The notes under the pieces are model-generated. The model saw only the letters and a list, made by a program, of their open reading frames with translations, searched no databases and was not told the DNA's origin. The translations under genes were made by a program, and so were the position numbers. A DNA stretch of 64,000 bases from contig OZ345376.1 in assembly GCA_977006965.1 (NCBI GenBank), positions 620,001 to 684,000 of the forward strand, written 5' to 3'. Below are positions 22,845-31,681 of this stretch, piece after piece (position 1 is the first letter of the stretch; each line of letters starts with the position of its first letter). The stretch comes from Phymatolithon calcareum (taxonomy: Eukaryota > Rhodophyta > Florideophyceae > Hapalidiales).

Positions 22845-24734
22845 ATGGCTTGCTTGTTGGACCCAGTGGGACATATTGCTGATATTATCGCAATTTGCAA
22901 CGCATTTGGAATCAAGACCCCGGCACAACGAGCAGAATCGGAAGAGTTCATGAACGAAATTCGAGCCATTCAAGATGGTGTTAACAATCTGAGTGATCAG
23001 ATTGCAATCTCTGAGAAGAAAATCGAGGAAATCAAGGATTCTATTACCGTTGCGATGACAATCGAAGTTCGTTCCAGACTTTCGAAAGACCTTTCAATTC
23101 GCAGTCAAGTCCTGGATTCTACGATCAAGCTTCTCCTCATGCTGAAACATATTACGGCTTTCGTCACGTTCGCCGTTGTTATCAGATATGATTTGGGTAC
23201 CCGAACTGCGACGCTAGGGATGGCTGGATCCACCAAAGACGACATTCACGACATGTTGAATTCTTTGGATCGCCTAACAGGCCAAACGAAGGATTTAGAA
23301 CTACCCATGACAACCTACGTCAGTGCTCGATGTAGAGGAAAGCAAGATCTCGAAGCCGAGAGCCAGGTTACGTCCACGTTGTGCTGCCTTGTCACAGAGG
23401 TTCTCGGTGTGCCATCCGTTGGTGGTGCAGAAAGCATCGAAAGCTGTGAATTGGAGCCCAGAGGGAGTAAGACTGTTGTTTTGCTCCGGTCCGAAGCTGT
23501 TGAGGTGGAAAAGCCTGAGTATGATCGATTTTGCAGAATTTTCTTGGTTGGGGACACGAGGACTGGCAAGTCTTCTCTGGGGAATGCTTTGACCGAAACG
23601 AATACATTTAAGGTTTCGAAGGGAATGACTGGAACCCTGCATATCGGTTGTGAAGAAATCCTGGATACGAGTTTAAACGACAGATGCTTCACCGAAGTAT
23701 ATGATACTCCGGGCCTGAACGACAAAGATCGGCTTGACGTGTATTACCAGGCTGCAATCGAAGACAAAATCGTGGCCCTGCAACAAGCGAATGCTCTGGT
23801 TTTGACTATAGCTGTCGATGCTGGCATTACAGACTCTGCAAGACGGGCAATCGAACAATACAAGGACCTGTTTGGACGAAAAATGGTGGACATGCTGATC
23901 GTTGTTCTGACCAGGAATGATTCGGCTGATAAGAAAGCATGTGAAGGTGAGATCGAATTCAATTGGAATACGATTGTTGGATTGATCAAAGGAATAAGAA
24001 AGTCGAACATCAAGTGCGTGAGTCTGGAGGATTTAAGGTGCAAGGACACTTCATATTCCCACACCGTAGTCCGAGAATTACTCACTACTTGCCAAAACAT
24101 GCCGCTCAAGATCATTGATTCTCTGTCGACGAAGTACGAAAAGATCAGAAACTCTCTTTTGAAAAAGAAAGGACAAGTTCAACATGAAGTGGAAGAAATG
24201 ATCAAGGATGGTTGGACTGCATACGAAAAACTGACGGATTCATTCGAATCTGCACCTGACACTGCAGTCGCCGATGTGTTTATGAATGGTTTCGTGTATA
24301 AGCAGACTGGTTCGAAAAGAAAATTTATGGCATATGCGACGCTTGGTGTATGCAACTTTATTCGCAAGTTCGCAATTCACGTTGAATTCACTGAAGCGCA
24401 AGGGCGCGAATTATGGGAACAATTTCTTCAACGAGACCTGACAGACTCCCGGCAAGCGATGAGGATATTTGGTGACATGCTGGACGAGAAGGGGCTGGCA
24501 GTTCTTGTGAAAGCTGGAAAGCCGACCATGTGCGGAACTCTTCACGTGCAGAGGAGCTACGTGACGGTATTCAACCCACAGTACAAAGCCTGGGAGACCA
24601 TTGCGGCGTTTATCGAGGAGCTTCAGTCGAAAGAAAAAGATATTGCTCCACAAGTGATCGACGGATTAAGAAGTCTAGCATTTCCAAAAGCGTGTGGAAA
24701 GCGTCTTCGCCGCAGGCGATCGAGGTTTCGATAA
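22845..24734 (+). CDS. AIG1/GIMAP-like GTPase with N-terminal helical region
   Basis: An intact frame of 629 residues with no intron. Residues 1-225 are mostly helical, starting with a hydrophobic helix (HIADIIAICNAFGI), then a charged coiled-coil-like stretch (about 32-85) and a second hydrophobic helix (about 95-114; LLLMLKHITAFVTFAVVI). Residues 231-425 are a P-loop GTPase of the AIG1/GIMAP type: G1 GDTRTGKSSLGNAL (236-249), a G2 Thr in KGMTGTL (about 262), G3 DTPG (287-290), and G4 LTRND (355-359), whose TRxD form is typical of AIG1/GIMAP and septin/Toc-like GTPases. Residues 430-600 are helical, and the C-terminus is very basic (RLRRRRSRFR). Family members oligomerise on membranes and act in lymphocyte survival, plant defence and pathogen sensing; the same role here is inference. 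The ATG at 22845 is the first in frame. Confidence 0.85.
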   Translation: MACLLDPVGHIADIIAICNAFGIKTPAQRAESEEFMNEIRAIQDGVNNLSDQIAISEKKIEEIKDSITVAMTIEVRSRLSKDLSIRSQVLDSTIKLLLMLKHITAFVTFAVVIRYDLGTRTATLGMAGSTKDDIHDMLNSLDRLTGQTKDLELPMTTYVSARCRGKQDLEAESQVTSTLCCLVTEVLGVPSVGGAESIESCELEPRGSKTVVLLRSEAVEVEKPEYDRFCRIFLVGDTRTGKSSLGNALTETNTFKVSKGMTGTLHIGCEEILDTSLNDRCFTEVYDTPGLNDKDRLDVYYQAAIEDKIVALQQANALVLTIAVDAGITDSARRAIEQYKDLFGRKMVDMLIVVLTRNDSADKKACEGEIEFNWNTIVGLIKGIRKSNIKCVSLEDLRCKDTSYSHTVVRELLTTCQNMPLKIIDSLSTKYEKIRNSLLKKKGQVQHEVEEMIKDGWTAYEKLTDSFESAPDTAVADVFMNGFVYKQTGSKRKFMAYATLGVCNFIRKFAIHVEFTEAQGRELWEQFLQRDLTDSRQAMRIFGDMLDEKGLAVLVKAGKPTMCGTLHVQRSYVTVFNPQYKAWETIAAFIEELQSKEKDIAPQVIDGLRSLAFPKACGKRLRRRRSRFR

Positions 24735-24828
24735 GATATTAAATGATAGATGATTTGTTCTCTTAGTCTGAGTGTTGCTCCCTCAGTAAATAATTTGTCC
24801 TTTTGCTGTGTGTGGTTTCAGCCACTAA

Positions 24829-24972
24829 GCCGCCCCAACAAGAGTGTCCCATCGCACTCTGCCCAGCAAGAAGTCGTGTCCGATTTGTACTGGAAATTTC
24901 CCTGACCGACACATCAATGTGCATTGTGATAGCGAGGTAGGCTTGGAGACTGCCTGCCGCGACAGACTTTAG
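24829..24972 (+). other. Possible UBZ-type zinc-finger exon fragment
   Basis: The plus frame is open between a TAA at 24826-24828 and a TAG ending at 24972. It contains CPICTGNFPDRHINVHC, which fits the Rad18-type UBZ pattern Cys-x2-Cys-x11-His with FP and IN at the usual places. The fourth ligand expected four residues after His is Glu, although a Cys follows the His directly. A polypyrimidine-AG (GGTTTCAG) ends at 24821 just upstream, so this could be a downstream exon of the GTPase gene or a separate decayed fragment. Confidence 0.3.
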
Positions 24973-25220
24973 AAAGATCTACGGTTTTATTCGAAACATA
25001 AAACCGAAATTTTGGCGACTTTGCTTTCACGGCGTCCAACGGTCTAGCTCCCCAGAGAAGGCGAGCAGTGTCGCGCTTCTCCTTACTAGAGTTCCCAGAC
25101 ACCGTCCTCTAACTCGTAGGAACCTCCTCCCGGACAAGCATCGCTTGCCGGAGAACCGGATTGCCGTAGTTGTAGCTGTGCGATAGCTTCACTACTACTA
25201 CAAAAGACTATGAAGGGCGG

Positions 25221-26023
25221 GTGGGTGGTCAACAAAAAAACGCGGGCTGCCAACTCGAAAAGCTCACCTGTCTAGCCTCCGCCGAGAAATCAGATATCGC
25301 AAGAGTCCTTGTGGGAAACGGACAGCCGGTGTACCAAAAAGCTCCTCACGCTGTTCGCTGCCTTACGCGCGGTTCACGTCTCGGTTCAGGCACGTTCCGA
25401 AGTGCGTGCCTCCGTGCGAACGCGTCTGCAAGCTTGCGATGCGTGTGCAGGAGATCAAGGTTTCTTCGGCGTCCTGCTCGATATAGAGATTTCGATCGGC
25501 GAGGCTCGGACTCTGGAGCAGTTGCTGGCGACTGTGCGCGCCGGTGAGACTGTCGCGCAAGCTTTCGACTCTGCGCTGCGTGCAGCCGCGTTTTCAACCG
25601 CCGCCGGGTGTGCGCGCCTGTGAATGTGACGCACGGAGTCTCGGCCTGTCGCAGCGTGGCACCGCGTGGCGCAACCTAATGAGAGGGTCGCATGGAAAGC
25701 GTCCGGAAGGCGTCTTTGGCCCGGTCGTCACGCGCCTAAGGGTTCTTCCAGGCGGCCACCGGTTGTGCCGCCCAGGCGCTGTCGGGCAACTTAGGTTGTC
25801 GCGGGAGCATCTTAGCGCGTGGCGGCTTCTCGAATGCCGCTAGTTGCGGCTCGAGACGGTGTCGAACGACCTGGCTCGGCACAGGGATCCTTCGCGCGGC
25901 GCCGCTCCTCGACTGCCGCTGGTTGCGGCTCCAAGACAGTCATTAGCGATGTCGATCAACGCCCGGATGTCATCGCGCGTAGTTGCTTTCCCGCTGCCGC
26001 CGGATGTGTCGCCGCGACATAAC
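25221..26023 (+). pseudogene. GC-rich decayed repeat-protein region
   Basis: This block is far richer in G+C than its surroundings. A motif like TGCCGCTGGTTGCGGC recurs near 25599, 25754, 25835, 25914 and 25995, so the spacing is about 78-81 bp or twice that. In translation each unit gives a related heptad: FSTAAGC, FQAATGC, FSNAASC, SSTAAGC, FPAAAGC. The units fall in two different frames (25599, 25914 and 25995 in one, 25754 and 25835 in another), with a stop between the first two. This suggests an old gene for a protein with 26- to 27-residue repeats, broken by indels. The upstream frame from 25309 (DIEISIGEARTLEQLL) has ordinary composition. Family unknown. Confidence 0.4.
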
Positions 26024-26592
26024 AATGAGTATCGATTCATGCGGGGCACCGGCGGTAGTTGTCTTGGGGCGTGTATGCCATAATCGGTGGTCTGCACGCA
26101 GTGTATGATCTCAAGAGGTAGGTGATGGCAGGATTGAGGTGGGCAAATCTGAGAAGATCGCAATACCTCCGCACCGTCTCTGGTCTTGCTGCTCCGACAA
26201 AGGGTGTTCTTCGAAAAGGGTATTAATTTTTTGAACATGAAAGCTACTTGCTGTCGAGCACGTCAAAAGCGTGAAGCTCATGGATGTCTTTAAAATGCTT
26301 AGTGAAACAGTTCATACGAGTAGAAGCGCCACAAATGCGTAGTGTGGCACTGCTCGAGGTTTACAGATTCGAGGTTTCGGGTTGTGTCTCCACTTTAACA
26401 TGGTGCTGGGATATCAGCGGAGACAGCATTGGGAATGCAGCGGAGAAGGACTTGGTGGTGAAAGCCGTAGATGGCCCTCGAACATTATACGATTGCGCTG
26501 TTCTAGGCGGCGATTTTTGCAGCACATGGTCCACGAATACGAATGGTTCGCTTTCAAAGCGAATGTAAAGGTCGCTTCCCTCTCCCCCGAGA

Positions 26593-27075
26593 TTGAAGTG
26601 GAGAATTCGGCGATCTCCCTTTAGTTGCTCGGCACAGCACAGCTCAATACTTCTCTTAGACTCTGGCCTCTCCAACACACGATTTGGAACCATTGGAGGG
26701 GCATTCGCGCAGACATCCGGGTTTCCAGGTTCCCCACTAAAGCTACGGTGCACCGTAGCATTAGTTCGAAGGGAACAAAACACGTTTGGTCTCAATGGAG
26801 AAGCGAACGGGTGGTCCTCTTCTGAACTGGATTTGAATATAGAGTTCCCGTGTACCGTTGCTATATTCGATAGAGATTTTATTCTCCACGCAAGAGTTTT
26901 TCTTATCCAGCTATTGCAAAGTAAGGCATGCGCACAACAGAATGAACAAGCTACTATGGATGATGCGATTGAAAATTACTGTATCACAGAGGTGGATGAA
27001 AACATGCCGCATAGAAGCAAGCGCCAGCGCATAACAGAATCCTGGAGCCCCGGGAGGATTGACATCCCAGCATAA
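26593..27075 (+). CDS. Hypothetical protein, 160 codons
   Basis: An open frame starting MKWRIRRSPF with stretches of ordinary composition (NTFGLNGEANGWSSSELDL, then FPCTVAIFDRDFILHARVF) and an acidic segment near the C-terminus. No domain is recognised. A minus-strand frame (26361-26795) overlaps and is comparably open, so the strand is uncertain. It ends where the repeat copy at 27.07 kb begins. Confidence 0.2.
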   Translation: MKWRIRRSPFSCSAQHSSILLLDSGLSNTRFGTIGGAFAQTSGFPGSPLKLRCTVALVRREQNTFGLNGEANGWSSSELDLNIEFPCTVAIFDRDFILHARVFLIQLLQSKACAQQNEQATMDDAIENYCITEVDENMPHRSKRQRITESWSPGRIDIPA

Positions 27076-29175
27076 TAATCTGATCAACTCCTTCCTTGCT
27101 CAGAACAGGAGGGCAATGCCACTGAACGACATGAACACGCAAGCTGCCGATGCCATCGCCGTAACTTTCACGGCAACCCGCCAATGTCGGTAGCAGACAA
27201 GCGCGATTACTTTGCACGCGCTGTCTAGCACGGGGTGAGGCAATGCGCGGCGCATACAGACGACACGAGAATCTTGAGGTAAAATAATTGACCACGAAGA
27301 CTTTCAGTAATGGAAAACGCATCACCTTTCATACATTTCACAGGCTTGACTTCCCCGAGCCCGAAAAGAATGGAATCGCGGACTCTGACGAACAAACCGG
27401 CAATGAAAGGCTGACAGCGGGATGGTATGCACAAAAATTCGAACTTTGCATTGTGCCCCACGACAATTTGACGCGGTAGCAAAGGATGCCTGTCACACCC
27501 GGTTTAGAATATTGGTCCCTTTCGAAATTGATAACACCCTCTTGCGCAAGCCATACATTTCTGATTCCCTTGGAGAGGAAGGACGCCGCGAAGAGGACAA
27601 CATGGAATCTCTGCCCCTAGTCCGCCCGTCCGCATTGAGTGATACATAAGCTTCTGACGGAAATAACCAAAATAGCGAGAAAGGGCAGCGTGGATTTTTC
27701 CTCATTTGTCATTTCACCTGAGCTGCGCCGAGGGCTTTCTTCGCTCGCAACAGTAGCTCCTCAACACCTGACCGAAAGCGAGACGTAAAAGCGCCATTTG
27801 CATACCTTGGAGAGGGAAAAATTCCGCTAAGCGGCAGTCGCCGCAAGCGGATCAATGCGACACAATGGTTTAGAGTAGAGTTTAAGAGCCGGTCACCGAG
27901 GGGAACCCAATCCATATCGTCGTGCGAACAGAGGCCCTGTGAACGGAGTAGGAAAAATAGAAAACACGCTCGTCAGCAGGCAAAAAGTCAGAAATCAAAT
28001 TCGTTTTCCAGCGTTGGCGATGATGACACTTACCGTACAAAATGTAAAGGCGTGCACGAGCGCACTACTCTCTCGCAAAAACTAGACCGACGATTGGATA
28101 GTACGCCACGAAAAGTGCGCCAATATGGAATGCGGTACAGCGAACACTTCGCCTGCCACTTGAATGCGTCCAAACGCATTCCGCAAGTCATTGATCGCTA
28201 CTTGACACGTACTGCACACGCATGGCAAAAATTGCTGCGCAAACGCAAAGAGAGATTAACTGAGTAAAACGGCGACAGACCATGACATGACATGCCAAAA
28301 TGAATCATCTGCAGGTCGGTTCGTAAGAATTCTCCCATTGGAAAAAGCAACCTTGGCCAATATTCCTCCACGATATGGCGCACGTGCATAGGAACAGCTT
28401 GAGTTATGAAGCTCCAGCTTCGCATCGAACAGAAAAATAGAAATTGCCAGATACGAATGGGCTGCAGCACACACGTTCCGATGCAATGCAATCATCATGA
28501 TTATGGCATCTGTGTCCGCGAAAAGACAAGAATTTCCCGTAGGGATTGGGTGACCGAGATAAACTCAGAGCCAATCATTGTGTTCAGAAATGTGCTCAGC
28601 TCTAGTACATAATTTTAATTGGTTAGTTGGATCTTCCTGGAAATTCCGATGAGAAAGATTTCAGGTGGCTTCTGGCAAGAGCCGATTTGTGCTCGCTCAA
28701 GCAATTCACATCTCCCCCTGTGCGGGCACATACCAAGTTCCTGAGTCATTGCAATTAGAAAGTATTTTGAACGTGCTGTACCGTGCCGACGTCCGCTTCT
28801 CTCCCCGGTGTACTATGCTGTGCAATGCCCGGAGTCATCTTCTATAACGCTCTCGACATATTGCATTATGCACCTCAGACGTTGCAGTCTCCCATTGGTG
28901 GCGCGGCATCAAAGAGTAGACCACCTTGCGGTTTGAATATCAAGCTATCTGAAGATCTGCACGTAGTGCAGATCTTCGGATAGTAAGTGCCGTAACGACA
29001 TTGTTTTGCTTTTTCGGCGTTGTGCAAAGAAGTTTGAAGAGGCACAAGTCTTTGTACATTTTTCATGTGCCTGTATTTTAACGTAATTGTGAGTCTCCAT
29101 GCATCGTCTTCGCTAAAACAGTAGCAACGATATACGCCTATCTCTTTTGAGGTCCTTAAACTAATCATGATTGCA
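27076..29175 (-). pseudogene. Membrane-protein-like gene family, copy 2
   Basis: Collinear with copy 1 over 2.1 kb on the same strand. Exon 1 (about 28500 to 28034) encodes hydrophobic stretches (IWQFLFFCSMRSWSFITQ, then HIGALFVAYYPIVGLVFA, which is followed by a stop). A canonical intron of 97 nt spans 28033 to 27937 with donor GTAAGT and acceptor TTCACAG. Downstream come VPLGDRLLNSTLNHCVAL, LFWLFPSEAYVSL and RESEMYGLRKRVLSISKG, each with a counterpart in copy 1, and a final hydrophobic helix (ACVFMSFSGIALLF) followed by a stop. Several frame changes and stops make it a pseudogene. Unlike copy 1 it keeps the splice acceptor. The shared intron shows the family arose as a spliced chromosomal gene spread by DNA duplication, not by retroposition of mRNA. 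Confidence 0.55.
28945..28983. repeat. 18-bp hairpin, conserved in position with copy 1
   Basis: CTATCTGAAGATCTGCAC and CTATCCGAAGATCTGCAC (second arm read in reverse complement) differ at one base and are separated by GTA. Copy 1 has a shorter version (AAGATCTGCAC, TTC, GTGCAGGCTT) at about 18254-18275, so the structure predates the duplication. Confidence 0.5.
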
Positions 29176-29203
29176 AGTTTCGAATTTTTCTAAAAATAAT
29201 CCA

Positions 29204-29911
29204 TCACATGTCCATATCGGAAAGCAAAGACCCTCCTAGCACCTGTCCAGTAAGCCAGGTGTTACCATCAACATATTCATCCTCCCCAGTTGAATGAGAT
29301 TCATACCATGCCTTCACAATGCGCCCTTGCTCACTGCACGGCCGATTGCGCACATGAGCAAGCACATCATAAATGCTCTGCAAAAGCTTCGCATCCGCCT
29401 GCACTCCCGCGGACCCGTCCGCGAGCATCTCCGCCAGATATGGCAGTGCATCAGCCGAGCTAAACTCTGCAACGGCTCTCATGCACAATTCCAATGCCAG
29501 TTGAGGATCGACGGGAACATCGTCGGAACCCTCCTTCAGGATGATTGCCAAATTGATCATCGAGTCATCCTCACCTCCGTTTGCTATACATCGCTTGTAG
29601 AGCTGCACAGCGCGCGCCGAATTCTTCCGCTGTCCGCAGTCGCCGCTCTCGTGAATGGCAGCGAGACAGTGCATTGCGTACAGATGCCCGCCTTCTTCGG
29701 CAGCACGTGTGTAGAGTTGCACTGCGCGGGAGGGGTTTGGAGGCACGCCGGGAGCGCCGTTTTCGAGCAGTTGCGCCAGATTGTACATCGCGTCGTAGCT
29801 GTTAGTGTCGGACTCTATGGCTTCGGTGCACATGGCGTACGTGAGTGGCGCGTTGTCGATGGATGAGTATGCCTCCTCTGAGGCTATCGATGAATCGTCG
29901 CAGTCCTGCAT
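29204..29911 (-). CDS. Sel1-like repeat protein
   Basis: An intact frame of 236 residues from ATG 29911 (MQDCDDSSIASEEAYSS). Four Sel1-like units of about 36 residues are visible: SYDAMYNLAQLLENG with RAVQLYTRAAEEG; LYAMHCLAAIHESG with ARAVQLYKRCIANGG; DSMINLAIILKEGS with PQLALELCMRAVAE; and DALPYLAEMLADGS. Each has the Ala/Gly pattern of the helix pair. Sel1 repeats form a solenoid that binds partner proteins, for example in ER-associated degradation and signalling. There is no signal peptide or membrane segment, so a soluble adaptor is likely. The C-terminal 50 residues lie outside the repeats. It is unusual here in having no lesions and no transposon similarity. Partner and process are unknown. 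Confidence 0.75.
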   Translation of the reverse strand: MQDCDDSSIASEEAYSSIDNAPLTYAMCTEAIESDTNSYDAMYNLAQLLENGAPGVPPNPSRAVQLYTRAAEEGGHLYAMHCLAAIHESGDCGQRKNSARAVQLYKRCIANGGEDDSMINLAIILKEGSDDVPVDPQLALELCMRAVAEFSSADALPYLAEMLADGSAGVQADAKLLQSIYDVLAHVRNRPCSEQGRIVKAWYESHSTGEDEYVDGNTWLTGQVLGGSLLSDMDM

Positions 29912-29914
29912 CAC

Positions 29915-30605
29915 AGACGTGGGAGTTAGTGCGGTGGAGTTTCAGACGGAACGGAAGGCGTTCTATGTGGGATATGGTGGATGAAAACGACGGGCTAGTC
30001 GTTGGGGATGTGATGCATAGAAGATTGGCCGTTCTCGCATTATAAAGAGTTTTGTTCATGGTTCCACACAGTTTTCGGCACTGCAGTTTCGTGCAGCGGC
30101 AGGTCAGGCAATTATCAGCTTGGCATGGCATCTCAAATTGAATGAGCTTCTTTGAAAACATAATGGTTGCCCAGAACAGGGAAGCGGGAAAATCCGTTGC
30201 AATATTGCAACCCGAAGAATGCAGATGAGGAGGGAATTTCCCTGAGGGAGCTCGGTTTTAGACTCAATACGAAAAGAGAAAGTTGAGGAAAAAGCGGCAA
30301 TAACTTATAGTATCCTTCCAGAACATGAAATGTCAAACTGTGCTTCTTTGCTCGAATATTGGACGATCCCATATACGGTTCAATGATTTACGAAAAACGC
30401 AAATATCTGTCCTATATTTGGCTGGATTTAAATACGGGTGCAGTAAATTTCTGGAATGTGCACACTATCACTGCCACCTTTCCCAATTCTGTATGTCTTT
30501 TTTGCATTTGGCGCATTGTACAGAATAAGGGTGAAATGTCGAATAGAATTGTATTTCTTGCAAGAGAGTACACTACTGTCAACTATGTATTTAGTATTTT
30601 ATTCG
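29915..30605. other. Intergenic, no gene seen
   Basis: AT-rich, with short frames lacking domains on both strands. An upstream promoter for the Sel1 gene should lie at its left end, but no clear TATA element is visible. Confidence 0.3.
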
Positions 30606-30609
30606 GCAT

Positions 30610-30780
30610 TCGAATCGTGGAACCACCGCAGTTGCTTCGGGTGGAATAGTCTAATGACGAGCGAAAGGCAGAGAAGAAGCGTGCTTATTATTTGCTAGCA
30701 GGATTAACGCTCTACCGTAATCTAAGTAGAGGAAAAATAAAAAAGCACTGCTTGCTAGCCCCATAGGGAAATAGGCATTC
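30610..30780 (+). repeat. Dispersed repeat shared with 15260-15440
   Basis: Second copy of the short element described at 15.26 kb, in the same orientation. It is followed by a short ATT microsatellite (ATTATTATTATT) at about 30781-30795. Confidence 0.5.
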
Positions 30781-30954
30781 ATTATTATTATTATTCGGCA
30801 TTCCGTCTCAGCGAATAAATTATTGATCAAAGTGGAAAGAAATTGAAATAACTCTAGAGGCCCACGCCAAAATTTTATGCAGTGTGAAGGAATAATTCGC
30901 ACTGCATTATTCCTGATGTTTACTGGATATCATCTGGAAGACACCAGTCCATTA

Positions 30955-31620
30955 TGTCGTTGACATCATCTGTGCCTCACAGATCCAGGTTAAGATGAGG
31001 TTAGACTATCCAGAGCTAGTCTCTGTGGGTTTAGCACTACTTCTTCACTGTGCTCTCATCGCGCTTAAAGAACATAACGACCAGCTCTGTGTTTGCTAGG
31101 GCGGTTGCAGTCGTGTTTGTAGGTAGGTGAAGAGCAGTGGATCTGAACACAAAACAAAGACACCGGTTTTAGACGTCCACTATTACCTGCAAAAGAACTG
31201 AGGGGAGAAGTCCTTAACCACAACTCATGCTTCTCAAAAGCCCGATGCCTCTCCTCCTCAATGAGAGGCTGGAAGGGCTGGCTTTTATAGCCTTTTACAA
31301 TACCCTAATTCTATCAATTATCTTATCCACGCAATCCAGTCTTGTGTCCTGATTGCGTCAGTAAATGCCATGCAATTATGGGTTTCTGGGCTTACCATAG
31401 CTAGCCATGATATTTGCTAAGTAATTATGGCTCTCTCCCGTTAAGTGTCGCCCTTGCTCCTTGCTTGGCGAACGCTTGGTATGTACCCACATCTACACGG
31501 TGCGATGAGGCCTTGTGACGATCAGCCAGCACGCTGGCACAATATAATTTAGTACCGAATTAGTCGAAATAATTTACCGAACTTGAGTAAGTAATTCCTA
31601 TCCGGTGATGTTGGGAAAGA
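30955..31620. mobile_element. Probable solo LTR
   Basis: A 666-bp segment flanked by the direct repeat CCATTA (30949-30954 and 31621-31626). It begins TGTC, like the Copia LTR at 50.88 kb, and has nearly the same length (670 bp). It also has the same internal layout, with an A/G-rich block near the start and a hairpin-like CTCCTCAATGAGAGG followed by CTTTTATAGCC, the counterpart of the TATA region of the Copia LTR. The right end does not show a clean GACA terminus, so the boundary may be off by a few bases. The sequence is clearly diverged from the complete element. Confidence 0.45.
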
Positions 31621-31681
31621 CCATTAATGTACATTCTTGACAAACAGTAGTAATAAATAATCCTGATGCGAACAATTCGAA

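Noticed and set aside
23301-24653. Minus-strand frames of 60-136 codons inside 23.3-24.7 kb
   Set aside because: They are shadows of the GTPase gene.
29294-29866. 190-codon plus-strand frame at 29.3-29.9 kb
   Set aside because: It is the complement of the Sel1-repeat gene, whose repeats are clear on the minus strand.
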